From Bdellovibrionales bacterium (lineage in GTDB: Bacteria > Bdellovibrionota > Bdellovibrionia > Bdellovibrionales > Bdellovibrionaceae), in assembly GCA_018266295.1 (NCBI GenBank), contig JAFEAQ010000004.1:682001-746000 (forward strand): a stretch of 64,000 bases of DNA, given 5' to 3'. The notes below the pieces were generated by a model that made no database searches, was not told the origin of the DNA, and worked only from the letters and a program-made list of their open reading frames with translations. The translations under genes were made by a program, and so were the position numbers. Positions 33,748 to 44,200 of the stretch are shown one piece after another (the first letter of the stretch is position 1; each line of letters starts with the position of its first letter).

Positions 33748-35592
33748 TCACCCTTGCTGGACGAGGCTTTCCAAATCTTTCTGCGCTAAATCGAGAGATT
33801 CCATCAGACTGAGAACTTTTTCTTCGGTCTCCATGATCGTCCCGGAAATTCCGTGAAGCTCTCTCGACATTGTTTGTGCTTGGGGGCCTGTCATTGTGAT
33901 CAGCTGTTCGGTCATCTCAGCCTGAGTTTTAGCAAGCTCGACGAGCTTTTTTTCGTGGTCTGTGATTTCTTTCTGAGTTTTCTTAATCAAAGTATCAAGG
34001 CGTTTGCGTTCTTCTTTGTAGTTGAACTTTGAAGGCTCTGCCGCCGCGACCGTAGACGATTTCGCAGCGGGAGTTGCCAGGCTTGGTGAGTTGCCAAGTT
34101 CTGACAAGTAACCTTTCTGTAAACTCCAAACATACTCATCGTAAGAGCCTGGATAGAGCAGTAGCTGTCCATTGCGAACTTCAAGGATCTGATTCGCGAC
34201 ACGGCTAATGAATGCGCGATCATGGCTGACAGTGATGATGCTTCCTTCATAGCGAGCCAGCGCCTCCGTCAGAGCCTCGACGGTGTCGAAGTCCAAGTGA
34301 TTCGTCGGCTCATCCAGCAGCAAGAGGGGAGCTTTCTTTAGAAGAATCTGCCCCAGAGCCACGCGGGATTTTTCGCCCCCCGAGAGGACTTTGATTTTCT
34401 TATTCACGGCTTCACCTGCGAACAACAAAGAGCCCGCGATATTCAGAACTTCTTGCTGAAGAACTGACGAGTGCGCACCATGATTAAGTGCCTCAAGGAC
34501 GGTCCAATTCAGATTCAACTGATCCGCGCTGTGCTGAGAGAAGTAAGCCCAGGAAACATTCAGGCCATACTTCAATTCGCCTTGGACAAGGGGAATCTGA
34601 TCACCGAGGGATTTCAGTAAAGTCGATTTGCCGGCGCCATTGAGGCCCACGATGCCAAGATGTTTGCCGCGCTCTAAGCGCAGATCGACGTTCTTTAGAA
34701 TGCTGCGGCCCGGATAACCACATTCACCGCCAGTCAGGCTTAAGATCTCTTTGCCGGTTTTAATCGGTTCAGGGATTTGAATCGACGCCCGCAGTGGCAG
34801 ATCTTTGATTTCGATCTTTTCCATTTTCTCAAGCGTGCGAAGTTTACTCTGGGCTTGTTTAGCTTTAGTGGCTTTAGCTCCGAAGCGAGTCACGAAATCC
34901 ATGACGGATTTGCGTTTAGCCTCTTGATTCAAAAGCTGCTTCTGCAAAATCTCTCGAAGCTGGGCTTTTTGCTCGAAGTAGTCATCTAAGTTTCCGGGAA
35001 ACTTTGTGATATCGCCACCTTCGACTTCAACGATGTGATCTGTGGTTCTCAGCAAGAACTCACGGTCATGGGAAATCATCAGGAAAGCGCCTGGGAAATC
35101 TTGCAGGAAGTTTTCAAAAACCAGCAATGTTTCTAAATCGAGGAAGTTTGTCGGTTCATCCAAAAGAAGTAAATTGGGCTCTTGTCCGATCAAGAAGAGC
35201 AACTTCACACGCATGCGGTAACCGCCGCTGAGTTCTGTTAAACGCGAGCGGAAGTGTTGCTCTGTCAGGCCGAGTTTGAGACCGAGCTGCTTTAAATCCC
35301 AGATGGGTTTTAGGCAGTTGGTTGCGAGATAGTCTTCAACGATCTCATCCAAATCCCATTCGGCCTCTTGTTCAAGGTAACCCAAACGCAGCTGCTGTGA
35401 GCGCGTGACTTGGCCCTCATCGAGGGATTCTTGTCCCGCGAGGACTTTGAACATAGTGGTCTTACCGGCGCCATTAGGTCCGATAACTCCGACGTGCTCG
35501 CCTTCATTGATAGCGAAACTTGCAGATTCGAAAAGCTTCCGAGTGCCGTAGCCTTTAGCGCCGTTCTGTAATTGGATGAGAGTAATGCCCAT
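33748..35592 (-). CDS. ABC-F ATPase (Uup-like)
   Basis: 614 residues, two ABC domains and no membrane helices. The first has Walker A GPNGAGKT, signature LSGGYRMRVKL and LLLDEPTNFLD; the second has GLNGAGKS, LSGGEKSRVAL and LLLDEPTNHLD. The linker of ~80 residues is charged, and the C-terminal coiled coil (residues ~530-610) is as in Uup. ABC-F proteins act on ribosomes or, for Uup, in DNA handling. It overlaps the panD stop by one base and is the last gene of the pantothenate operon. Confidence 0.9.
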   Translation of the reverse strand: MGITLIQLQNGAKGYGTRKLFESASFAINEGEHVGVIGPNGAGKTTMFKVLAGQESLDEGQVTRSQQLRLGYLEQEAEWDLDEIVEDYLATNCLKPIWDLKQLGLKLGLTEQHFRSRLTELSGGYRMRVKLLFLIGQEPNLLLLDEPTNFLDLETLLVFENFLQDFPGAFLMISHDREFLLRTTDHIVEVEGGDITKFPGNLDDYFEQKAQLREILQKQLLNQEAKRKSVMDFVTRFGAKATKAKQAQSKLRTLEKMEKIEIKDLPLRASIQIPEPIKTGKEILSLTGGECGYPGRSILKNVDLRLERGKHLGIVGLNGAGKSTLLKSLGDQIPLVQGELKYGLNVSWAYFSQHSADQLNLNWTVLEALNHGAHSSVLQQEVLNIAGSLLFAGEAVNKKIKVLSGGEKSRVALGQILLKKAPLLLLDEPTNHLDFDTVEALTEALARYEGSIITVSHDRAFISRVANQILEVRNGQLLLYPGSYDEYVWSLQKGYLSELGNSPSLATPAAKSSTVAAAEPSKFNYKEERKRLDTLIKKTQKEITDHEKKLVELAKTQAEMTEQLITMTGPQAQTMSRELHGISGTIMETEEKVLSLMESLDLAQKDLESLVQQG

Positions 35593-35960
35593 TACTTATG
35601 TTTACGCTCAGCGCGCAATTCTTTCACGCGATTTTTATCATCAACGAAGACAACTGTGGGTTTGTGGTTTGGAGCTTCCTTTGCGTCCATTCCGCAATAG
35701 GCCGCAATAATCACCAAATCGCCTTTATGAACGTGGCGGGCAGCCGCGCCGTTCAGACAGATTTCGCCTTTATTGCCTTCGATCACATAAGTCGAGAAAC
35801 GTGCGCCATTATTACAGTTGTAGATATCTACGCGCTCATTCAAAAATAAACCAGCCGCTTTGATCAATTTAGGATCAATCGAAATCGACCCTTCATAGTT
35901 AAGATCAGCACCAGTGACAGTCGCTCTATGGATTTTACATTTCAACATCGATACGTTCAT
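35592..35960 (-). CDS. panD: Aspartate 1-decarboxylase
   Basis: 122 residues from the ATG at 35960, with GGAG seven bases upstream. The self-cleavage site is in YEGSISID (Gly-Ser bond; the Ser becomes the pyruvoyl cofactor). LNGAAARHVHKGDLVIIAAY and the closing strand PTVVFVDDKN follow. It makes beta-alanine for pantothenate. It lies 39 bases after coaX; that gap carries a copy of the AGATCT-centred repeat. Confidence 0.95.
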   Translation of the reverse strand: MNVSMLKCKIHRATVTGADLNYEGSISIDPKLIKAAGLFLNERVDIYNCNNGARFSTYVIEGNKGEICLNGAAARHVHKGDLVIIAAYCGMDAKEAPNHKPTVVFVDDKNRVKELRAERKHK

Positions 35961-35967
35961 ATTTAAC

Positions 35968-35989
35968 TCCATTTTCCAGATCTATTTTC
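35968..35989. repeat. Short dispersed intergenic repeat, copy B
   Basis: 22 bases differing at one position from 7928-7949, centred on AGATCT. It sits between coaX and panD and supplies part of the panD leader. Confidence 0.55.
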
Positions 35990-35999
35990 AATTATCCAA

Positions 36000-36770
36000 C
36001 TAGGCGTTCATCTTCAGCGAGCACAAAAGACCTTTCAAAACGAGGTCCGGGATGATCACGTCAAAAATCTTTTCTTTTTCAAACAGATTCGAGAATCCAC
36101 CGGTGCCGATAATAAACGGCTTATCACCATCGAAAGCTTCTTTCGAGATGCGCTCGCTGATCTCTTTGATGGTGCCGATGTGGCCGTAGTACAAACCGGA
36201 CTGCAAGCTTTCAATCGTTGAGCGGCCCAGAGCTTCGCTCATCGCCACGATTTCAACTGACGGGAGCTTTGAAGTCTTCGCCTCAAGCGATTCCATCGAA
36301 AGTCTCAAGCCAGCAACGATAGAGCCACCAAGGTAGTCTTTATCTTTTGAAACCGCACAGAAAGTCGTCGCTGTTCCGAGGTCCACGATGATGAGGTTTT
36401 TATTCGGATAAAGCTGAGTCGCTGCGATCGAGTTTGCAATGCGGTCCGCGCCGACTTCAACGGGGTTGCGGTACTTAATTTTTAAACCTGTTTTCACTCC
36501 GGCTTGCAGAATGAAAGGGTTGATATCGAAATACTTTTTGCAAGCGCCACGAAGTGAGTAGATCACATCCGGAACGACTGAGCAGATCGCGATTTGTTTG
36601 ACCTTGGAAGGATCAATGTCATTTTCACGAAGAACTGTGCGCAAAAAAATGCCGACTTCATCTGAAGAAGACCCTTGTTTCGAATTTCTTCTAAATGAAA
36701 GCAACATTTTCTCTTTATCGAAAACGCCGCCGTAAATCTGAGTATTACCTACGTCGAGGGCGAGGATCAT
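36000..36770 (-). CDS. coaX: Type III pantothenate kinase
   Basis: 256 residues, usual length. It begins [17 protein letters not shown] (phosphate-binding DVGNT), then [22 protein letters not shown] and GTGGFSNL. It phosphorylates pantothenate. Type III enzymes are insensitive to CoA feedback and need a monovalent cation. The start overlaps the coaBC stop by 4 bases. Confidence 0.95.
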   Translation of the reverse strand: MILALDVGNTQIYGGVFDKEKMLLSFRRNSKQGSSSDEVGIFLRTVLRENDIDPSKVKQIAICSVVPDVIYSLRGACKKYFDINPFILQAGVKTGLKIKYRNPVEVGADRIANSIAATQLYPNKNLIIVDLGTATTFCAVSKDKDYLGGSIVAGLRLSMESLEAKTSKLPSVEIVAMSEALGRSTIESLQSGLYYGHIGTIKEISERISKEAFDGDKPFIIGTGGFSNLFEKEKIFDVIIPDLVLKGLLCSLKMNA

Positions 36771-38050
36771 AGTTTCTCCTTCATAAAATTCTGTAGCAAT
36801 TCGCTGGCCAGCGCCTGGATGTTTTCAAGCGGGACCTTTTTATCTGCACCGCTATAGAGAGTAAAACGATGCTGTTGTTTAATTTTATCAATTTCGCTTG
36901 TGTCGTTCTGAACGACGAGATCGGCTTTTGAATGCTCACGCAATTTTGCCACGGCTTGATCGCGCTCTTCTTCAGAAGCTTTGCTGGTCAATTTGAAGGC
37001 GACGAGTTTTACGTTTTTATTGCGGCTGTAGGATTTAATCTCATCGACAATCTTTGGATTGTTTTTCAAATGAATCGTCAGCTTATCTGAAGAGTGAATC
37101 TTAGGGAATTCGCCGGCAGACATCTCGCGGCCGTTGATTTCAAGGCTCGCGACAGAGAAATCGCTGACAGCCGCCGTGTGAATAACAGCATCGAACTCAC
37201 GGTTCGCGAGCAAGAACTTCAGATTCTTCTGCAGAGAATGGAAAGTCGAGTAGGTCGACTGCTCAACCCGAGAATCCGCAAGTTTTGCGGTTTCAGCGCG
37301 CAAAAGATGAACACTGCAGCCAAGATCAGTGAGCAGTTCCGAAAGATGCGCCCCGGTTTCACCGGAACTCACATTCGTAATCACGCGCACATTATCAATC
37401 GGCTCCACCGTCCCCCCCGAAGTCACCAACACCCGAAAAGGTACCAGGTCGCTTTTCGGAATTGACAACGAACCAGAAGCTTCGTTCTGCGCGGCGGATG
37501 TAGCAATACCAGTAGGCAGATGCTGACGGATTTCTTCGAGCATCAAATCAGGTTCCAGCAAGCGGCCAAAGCCGGTTTCACCACAGGCCAATACGCCGGA
37601 AGCGGTTTCGAGAATCTCGATTCCCATTTCACGCAGGCGCTTGATCGACGACTGAGTCACTGGATGCATGTACATGCTGGTGTTCATCGCCGGAGCCAAC
37701 AAGAATGGCTTTTTGAAGTCATGAGCCAAGAACAAGGTCGTTAGCAAATCATCGCCGACACCTTGAGCGATCTTATTGATGTAATTCGCCGTAGCAGGAG
37801 CGACGACCACGAGATCCGCCCAGCGCATAAGGTGGATATGATCCATCACACTGCCCGGAGCGTACAGATCACTCACGACACTTTTGCCGGTGAGCCCCTC
37901 AAAGGTCGCATTGCCCACAAACTGCAAAGCCCCCGGTGAAGCCACGACTTGGACTTCGTTTCCGGCTTGCACGAGGCGGGAAATCACTTGGCAGGCTTTG
38001 TAACAGGCAATCGAGCCTGTCATCATGAAAAGCACTTTAGATTTGGACAT
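36767..38050 (-). CDS. coaBC: Bifunctional phosphopantothenoylcysteine decarboxylase / phosphopantothenate-cysteine ligase
   Basis: 427 residues. CoaC flavin domain: [23 protein letters not shown] and the substrate-clamp Cys in [13 protein letters not shown]. CoaB domain after ~210: [31 protein letters not shown] and the ligase lysine region KLVAFKLTS. It condenses phosphopantothenate with Cys and decarboxylates the product. It overlaps panC by 14 bases and coaX by 4. Confidence 0.95.
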   Translation of the reverse strand: MSKSKVLFMMTGSIACYKACQVISRLVQAGNEVQVVASPGALQFVGNATFEGLTGKSVVSDLYAPGSVMDHIHLMRWADLVVVAPATANYINKIAQGVGDDLLTTLFLAHDFKKPFLLAPAMNTSMYMHPVTQSSIKRLREMGIEILETASGVLACGETGFGRLLEPDLMLEEIRQHLPTGIATSAAQNEASGSLSIPKSDLVPFRVLVTSGGTVEPIDNVRVITNVSSGETGAHLSELLTDLGCSVHLLRAETAKLADSRVEQSTYSTFHSLQKNLKFLLANREFDAVIHTAAVSDFSVASLEINGREMSAGEFPKIHSSDKLTIHLKNNPKIVDEIKSYSRNKNVKLVAFKLTSKASEEERDQAVAKLREHSKADLVVQNDTSEIDKIKQQHRFTLYSGADKKVPLENIQALASELLQNFMKEKL

Positions 38051-38795
38051 TGTCGATCAACCTCACATCACCTAAAAAGGCGGCTGCAAAACGACGGCCT
38101 TTAAAATCCGTCACATAGTCCACTTTAAAACCTTGTTTCGCTAATACTTCAGCAGCATCAGATGCCGACGCTGCTGTCTTAATTGCTTTATAAATCTCAG
38201 GCGCCTTCGCGCGCTGCTCAGGGGTCAAACGCACATTGCGTGAACTCATCGCAAGGCCATCCGCCTCACGCATGGTGGCCACAGGCACGATGATCAGATC
38301 CATAAAGAACGCGCGAACCATTCCTTGAATCAAAGTCAGCTGCTGAAAGTCTTTCTCGCCAAAGTACGCCTTCGTCGGAGAAACAATATTAAACAGCTTC
38401 ATCACCACTGATAAAACGCCGTCAAAGTGACCGGGGCGGGTCGCACCACAGAGAACTTTGGTGAAATCGTTTTCAATCACTTTGTAGTGATAGCCGTCTG
38501 GATACATTTCTTCAGGGCGCGGATAGAAAACAATATCGACGCCGTTTTTCTCAGCCATCGCCAGATCCTGTTCCCAGGTCGCCGGATATTTTTCGAAGTC
38601 CTTCGGATCATTGAACTGAGTGGGGTTCACAAAGATACTTAATACAACCAACTCAGTTTCTTCACGGCAGCGTTTGAGCAGGCTTTCATGACCTGCGTGC
38701 AAAGCACCCATCGTCGGCACGAAACCAACGGTCATGCCGGCCTGATCACGGCGCCATTGTTTGAATTCCTGCGGACTGCGAATCACACGGGTCAT
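38037..38795 (-). CDS. panC: Pantothenate synthetase
   Basis: 252 residues, slightly shorter than the typical ~280. Motifs: PTMGALHAGHESLL (HIGH-like), FVNPTQF, YFGEKDFQQL and AMSSRNVRLT. It joins pantoate and beta-alanine with ATP. The start overlaps the panB stop by 4 bases. Confidence 0.95.
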   Translation of the reverse strand: MTRVIRSPQEFKQWRRDQAGMTVGFVPTMGALHAGHESLLKRCREETELVVLSIFVNPTQFNDPKDFEKYPATWEQDLAMAEKNGVDIVFYPRPEEMYPDGYHYKVIENDFTKVLCGATRPGHFDGVLSVVMKLFNIVSPTKAYFGEKDFQQLTLIQGMVRAFFMDLIIVPVATMREADGLAMSSRNVRLTPEQRAKAPEIYKAIKTAASASDAAEVLAKQGFKVDYVTDFKGRRFAAAFLGDVRLIDNVQI

Positions 38796-39580
38796 GAATA
38801 ACTCTCTTTCTCAGTGGGGAATTCTTTGTGGATAACGTCGGAGTGGTATTTGTTGAAAGCTTTTTTGAGCTCTTCAACCCCGTTAAAGTACTGACGCAAG
38901 AATTTCGGTTTGAACTCGTTGTTCATGCCGAGCATGTCTTGCAGAACCAACACCTGACCATCACAATCAACCCCGGCACCGATGCCGATGGTTGGAATCT
39001 CCAGAGATTTTGTAATTTCATAGGCAAGATGCGAAGGCACGCACTCCAGAACAACGCTAAACGCACCAGCCTCTTGCAATTGCAAAGCTTGCTTCTTGAT
39101 CGCCTCTTGCGCTTTTTCATTGCGGCCTTGAACTTTAAAGCCACCAAGCTGATTGATAGATTGCGGAGTCAAACCCAAGTGACCCATCACTGGAACACCG
39201 GAGTCCACCAGGTGGCGAACCAACTCGACGTTGCCTGTTGCGCCTTCAAGTTTCACCGCATGAGCACCGGCTTTCATGATCTGCTCAACGCAGTTCATGT
39301 TTTCATCAAGAGATTTGCGGTAAGCCAAGAACGGCAAATCGCCGACAATCAATTTTTTAGGTGCACCACGAACCACAGCGGCCGTATGCAAAGCCATCAT
39401 CTCAGTCGAAACATTCAAAGTCGTCGCGAATCCGTGCATGGTCATGCCGAGACTGTCACCAACGAGCAAGACGTCGATGTCAGTTTCGTTTAAAATTTTA
39501 GCGAAGCTGTAGTCGTAGCAAGTGATCATCGAGATCTTTTGCCCTTTTTGCTTTCTTTCTTGGAATTCAAGGATGTTCAT
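38792..39580 (-). CDS. panB: 3-methyl-2-oxobutanoate hydroxymethyltransferase
   Basis: 262 residues: YDYSFAKIL, LVGDSLGMTMHG (metal Asp), KLEGATGN and GHLGLTPQSIN, then GAGVDCDGQVLVLQDMLG. It makes ketopantoate. It overlaps the upstream DUF2520-type gene by 4 bases, so the two are translated together. Confidence 0.95.
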   Translation of the reverse strand: MNILEFQERKQKGQKISMITCYDYSFAKILNETDIDVLLVGDSLGMTMHGFATTLNVSTEMMALHTAAVVRGAPKKLIVGDLPFLAYRKSLDENMNCVEQIMKAGAHAVKLEGATGNVELVRHLVDSGVPVMGHLGLTPQSINQLGGFKVQGRNEKAQEAIKKQALQLQEAGAFSVVLECVPSHLAYEITKSLEIPTIGIGAGVDCDGQVLVLQDMLGMNNEFKPKFLRQYFNGVEELKKAFNKYHSDVIHKEFPTEKESYS

Positions 39581-40290
39581 GGCTTCCTCTCTTTCTCGCC
39601 CAGAAGTTCCGGAGCGACAATGCGTGCAAATGTAAAATAGACTTCTTGAAACGGATCATTCTCCAGCGCCTCAATATTTTTGAGAACGGTGGCTTTGTCC
39701 TTACGCGCCAGCGGACCTGTCAGTGCGGTTTGCGGGTTCTTCATGGTGTTATGAAGAACGGTTTCAAGGTAAACCCGCGCGGCTTCGCGAGGAACTCCGA
39801 GGCGTTCCATCTCTGAAAACATTTTCTGCCAAAGAATCACCGGAAAGTTCCCGCCGATCACACAGAGCGAGTGATAAAGAGCCTTATGCTCCGGTGCCAA
39901 GATTGAAAACTCATTGGGCAAACCAGGCAAAGCCTCAGTCAAACTCGTAGCGCCTGTCAGAACAAAATGAATGCGGAAGTAGGTGTCGCGGTCGTAGAGC
40001 TTCGGCCCGAAAGTCATCAGCGGATGAGCCGCGATCACGTCAGGAATATTCAGAGCCCCCGAGAAATGCACCACGGTCTTATCCAGGCCAGCGAGATGCT
40101 TTAAATAAAAGTTCTCGAGGGCAGAATCAGAAATGGCAAGCAACACATGGCTAGCTTCAGCAACTTTGGTTTTAAGCAGGTGTGGATCTTGCGAACGATC
40201 CCAGTTGAGCGGATGATGCTCAAGAAGAGAGAGGTAGTGATTTAAGTGCTTAGCAAGTTTGCCTGCACCAATAATTAAATACTTTGTCAT
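39577..40290 (-). CDS. Rossmann/DUF2520-type oxidoreductase, candidate ketopantoate reductase
   Basis: 237 residues from the ATG at 40290 (a TTG at 40332 is open but unsupported). It begins MTKYLIIGAGKLAKHLNHYL, a Rossmann NAD(P) loop of GxGxxA type, followed by VLLAISDSALENF and VHFSGALNIPDVIAAHPLMTF, the typical pattern of Rossmann-DUF2520 proteins. The C-terminal helices carry GNFPVILWQKM. As first gene of a panB-panC-coaBC-coaX-panD run that otherwise lacks a ketopantoate reductase, that is its most likely job. Neither PanE nor IlvC is encoded in the window. Confidence 0.75.
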   Translation of the reverse strand: MTKYLIIGAGKLAKHLNHYLSLLEHHPLNWDRSQDPHLLKTKVAEASHVLLAISDSALENFYLKHLAGLDKTVVHFSGALNIPDVIAAHPLMTFGPKLYDRDTYFRIHFVLTGATSLTEALPGLPNEFSILAPEHKALYHSLCVIGGNFPVILWQKMFSEMERLGVPREAARVYLETVLHNTMKNPQTALTGPLARKDKATVLKNIEALENDPFQEVYFTFARIVAPELLGEKERKP

Positions 40291-40411
40291 AGCCTTACGG
40301 TACCTGTCGGGTTTCTTAAACCTGGAGATCAAGTCCTTTACTTAAGAGTGGCACAACTTAGTCACAAATCCTAATAAAAACAAGCGTTTCTTAACCCCAA
40401 GCTTGCTAACC

Positions 40412-40436
40412 GTCAGGGGAGGTGTTAACCCCCTAA
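40412..40436 (+). other. G/C hairpin in the leader of the 40439 gene
   Basis: AGGGGAGGTGTTAACCCCCT can fold with GGGG pairing CCCC, which would bury the only G-rich ribosome-site-like stretch (GGGGAGG), itself about 15 bases from the ATG at 40439. Confidence 0.35.
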
Positions 40437-40438
40437 TT

Positions 40439-41161
40439 ATGAAATATTTGTACGGAATTCTAGCGGCGGTTGTTCTTCTCTGTGGTATCGGATTCTCGGT
40501 TTATTTTGGCATCCAACCTAAGAGCATTCCTAAAATCACTTACAGTCATTTTAGCGGGCCCGCGAAGATGTCAGACGCAATTATTTTGAGACTGAATCAA
40601 GAGATCAAAGGCGCTCCGCTTCTGATGCTTGGCGTGATGCCGGGCCGTAAAATGGACCTCGAAGTATGGAAGGCTTTCTTAGAGCAAAGCCAAATTCCTG
40701 AGATCCAATACCAGGCGTTGATTGTCGACCCTGAACTTCCATTTGCTTCCGAGATGTTTCCGAGCGCTGTTAAATTGGATATTAAAGCAGACGTCACGCG
40801 TTTTATCGAAGGCGCTAAAAAAGCCCGTGAGCAGGGTTTGAGAATGGCTGTAATTGTGCCAAGCATTTATGCTTCTCAGCGTTTGCAGGGAAATCCTGTG
40901 GACAGAATTCGTAAAGAATCAGATCTGACGCCTATGAGTTTTTCGATCATGGGTTTCCCGCGCTCCCCGGAGCAAGAGGCCGACATGCCAATCAAGTGCG
41001 TAATGGGTTCGAACGATCGCGATGGGATCGGTGCCATGGGCTGTATGGCAGAACAAAAAGCTCGCCTCGTCTATCGCAAAAAATCGAAGCCTGGCTTCTA
41101 CGAAGGCTTGATGGACCAAGTCGGCGAGCGCGACTATTTGGTTCTTTTCAACGCCCCTTAA
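40439..41161 (+). CDS. Membrane-anchored periplasmic protein of unknown function
   Basis: 240 residues starting MKYLYGILAAVVLLCGIGFSVYFGI, an uncleaved signal anchor. The rest is periplasmic and alpha/beta in pattern: LLMLGVMPGRKMDLEVW, IQYQALIVDPEL, RMAVIVPSIYASQRL. A cysteine pair occurs in KCVMG...GAMGCM. No family recognised. The ribosome site is unusual: the only GGGGAGG is 15 bases away and in a possible hairpin. Divergent from the pantothenate operon. Confidence 0.7.
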   Translation: MKYLYGILAAVVLLCGIGFSVYFGIQPKSIPKITYSHFSGPAKMSDAIILRLNQEIKGAPLLMLGVMPGRKMDLEVWKAFLEQSQIPEIQYQALIVDPELPFASEMFPSAVKLDIKADVTRFIEGAKKAREQGLRMAVIVPSIYASQRLQGNPVDRIRKESDLTPMSFSIMGFPRSPEQEADMPIKCVMGSNDRDGIGAMGCMAEQKARLVYRKKSKPGFYEGLMDQVGERDYLVLFNAP

Positions 41162-41200
41162 AAGTCCTTAACAGGGCAATGGGGCCATGTTTAGATATTC

Positions 41201-41228
41201 CTTCCAGAACTTACTACGGAAGGGAAGT
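41201..41228 (+). promoter_or_regulatory. Hairpin covering the tricorn ribosome site
   Basis: CCTTCC (41201-41206) can pair with GGAAGG (41219-41224), which is the core of the Shine-Dalgarno GGAAGGGAAG directly before the ATG at 41231. It could lower or regulate translation of the protease. Confidence 0.4.
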
Positions 41229-41230
41229 CT

Positions 41231-44200
41231 ATGTCCGACAATCTTGGCTATTACTCACAACCTCATATTCACCATGACACCATCGTTTTTGTTTCAGACG
41301 ATGATTTGTGGAGTGTCACGCGTGAAGGCGGTCTTGCGAAGCGCCTGACAGCCAACATTGGTATAGCGCGGTCTCCGAAAATTTCTCCGGACGGTGAGCG
41401 TATTGCTTATATCGGCAATGACAAAGGCCAAATGGGTCTTTACCTGATTCCAGTCGAAGGCGGAACTCCTCAGCACCTGATTCATTTCAATATCTCGTCC
41501 CTGATCGGCTGGAAAGACGAAGAGACCATCATGTTCTCAAGCAGCTTTCAAACTTACGGCGTGAATGAAGTCTATGAGTTTGATCTCCTCGAGAAAAATT
41601 ATCGCAAGCTGGATTTGGGCGAAGCTTTGATGTGTGCCTACGGTAAAAGCGGCGCGATGATGATTGGCCGTAAGAATGGAGATCCTGCTCGGTGGAAACG
41701 TTATAAGGGCGGAACTGCAGGTGTTATTTGGACTCGTAAAAACAGCAAAGATAAATTCCAGCGCATTTTGAAAAATCTCAAAACCAATTTGTCGTCACCA
41801 CGTTTGGTGAATAATCAGATCTATTTTATTTCTGATCATGAAGGTTCTGCCAATGTCTATCGCTGTGAACTGGACGGCAAGGGTTTGAAGCGTCTGACAA
41901 ATCATGAAGACTATTACGTGCGCTTTATGGACACTGATGGCTCGCAGCTCGTCTATCAAAAAGGCGCGGATATTTACTACTATGACCTCTCTAACGGTAA
42001 AGAGCAAAAGGTCGTGATCGAATGCCCCACACCGGGAATTCAAGCCCAGCCGCGCTTTGAAAATGCCGAATCCTATTTGGATTCTTATGCGATTGCGCCA
42101 AATCTGCAGGAGCTTTTCATTGTTTCTCGTGGTCATGGTTTCAGTATGCCGGTGTTTGATGGTCCGGTGATCGAGTGGGATTTGCTGCGTGATGTGCGCT
42201 ATTCAAATCCGACATATTCACACGATAGCAAGTACTTGTACATGGTCGGTAATAACTCGCAAATGTCTGACAGAGTGGTGCAGTGTGAAGTGGCGACTCG
42301 TAAAATGAAAGTCATGGCTGAAAAGCATGACTGGGGTGTGGTTCGCTCCATGCGCTGCAATCCGAAAAAAGATTTGGTGGCGATTGCCAATAACCGAAAT
42401 GAACTTTATTTGATGGATACGAAAACTCAGAAGGTAACTCTGGTTGAGCGCTCAAGTGTTCACAGAGCTTCGGATCTGACCTGGTCGCCGAACGGCCGCT
42501 ACCTCGCGTACACCATCGCGGTAGAAACTCGCCGCAATTTTGAAATCCACGTTTATGATACAAAAACAAAGAAAGCGCAGCTGCTGATTACTCCTATTGT
42601 TGCAGATGAATCACCGAGTTTCAGTCCTGATGGACAGTACCTGTATTTCTTGAGTGTGCGTGAGTTTTATCCAATCTACAATGCCACTCACTTTGACTTA
42701 GGTTTCCCATTCGCGGTGAAGCCGTACGTGGTTTCTTTGACGAAGACTGCGCCGAATCCGTTTAAGGCTAGTGTCAGCAATTTGCCGATTCCTGATCAAG
42801 CTAAAAATGACGATAAGGCTGCAAGCAAAAAGAAAAAGCCAGTGAAGGCCTCAGAGCCCGAAGACATCGAAATTGATTTCGATGGTATTGATCACCGTAT
42901 CATGTCCTTCCCGGTGGATTTGAAAGCTTACGATTCAATTCGTGCGATTCCAGGCGGTGTTCTCTATAGAATGGCAGAAATCAAAGCGGAAGGGGATTTT
43001 TCGCATTGGAGTTGGGACCGAGACTACGCTCTTTGCGCATTTAAGTTTGAAGAAAATAAAGAAGAGCGTTGGGCTGAAAATGTCAGCAGTTTTAAAGTGA
43101 GCGCTCAAGGCAATCACTTACTGTATCGCACAGGCAGTGATTTGCGTCTGGTCGGCACAGGTTCTAAGCCAAATAAAGAACACAACGTCGGCAAAAAAGA
43201 CGGCTGGATTGATCTAAGCCGCGTCCGTTTGCACATCCATCCGCGCGAAGAGTGGAAGCAGATGTATCGTGAAGCTTGGTACTTGCAGAAAGAACACTTC
43301 TGGCGGGCAGATATGTCCAAAGTAGACTGGGCAAAAACGTATAACAACTATTTGCCACTTCTTGCGCGTGTGAAAACACGTGCAGAGTTCTCAGACCTGA
43401 TGTGGGAAATGCAGGGCGACCTCGGTACAAGCCACGCTTATGAATCCGGTGGTCAGTATTATCGCCGCCCTACTTACAACATTTTGGGATTGCTCGGTTG
43501 TGAGTTGCAGTTCCAAGATAAAACGAAGTCTTATAAAATCTCTCGTATCTACCGTGGCGATTCTTGGCGGCCGGGCAATGATTCACCACTCTTGGCTCCA
43601 GGCGTGCAGCTCACCGAGGGCGATGAGATTCATAAAATTCATGGTCATGGTTTCAATAATGCTATGGACATCGATTCCTGCCTGCAGAATCAAAATGAGG
43701 TCGAAGTCTTATTGACCGTCAAACGCAAAGGCAAGAAGGATCTCGAAGATGTTGTAGTGAAAACTTTGAGCCGTCAGGGAGATGTGATCTATCGTGACTG
43801 GGTCGAAAAGAATCGCGAGTACGTTCACACCGCTTCTAAGGGAAAATTAGGCTACGTGCATATTCCGAACATGGGCCCCTGGGGCTATGCAGAGTTCTAT
43901 CGCCTCTTTATTACCGAATTTGGTTATGACGGATTGGTTGTCGACGTTCGTTTCAACGGCGGCGGTCACGTGTCTCAGCATATTTTGAAAATCTTGGCAC
44001 AAAAGCCGATCGGTGTTGGTGAGACTCGTTATTCGACGCGCAGTTATTATCCGCACTATTCTTTGCGTGGCCCGATTGTGGCTGTGACCAATGAGTTGGC
44101 GGGATCTGATGGAGATATCTTCTCGCACAGTTTTAAATTGATGAAGCTTGGAAAGCTGATCGGTAAACGCACTTGGGGTGGCGTGATCGGGATTAATATG

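Noticed and set aside
38828-39493. 221-codon forward frame opposite panB
   Set aside because: panB is complete and conserved on the other strand; the forward frame shows no motif.
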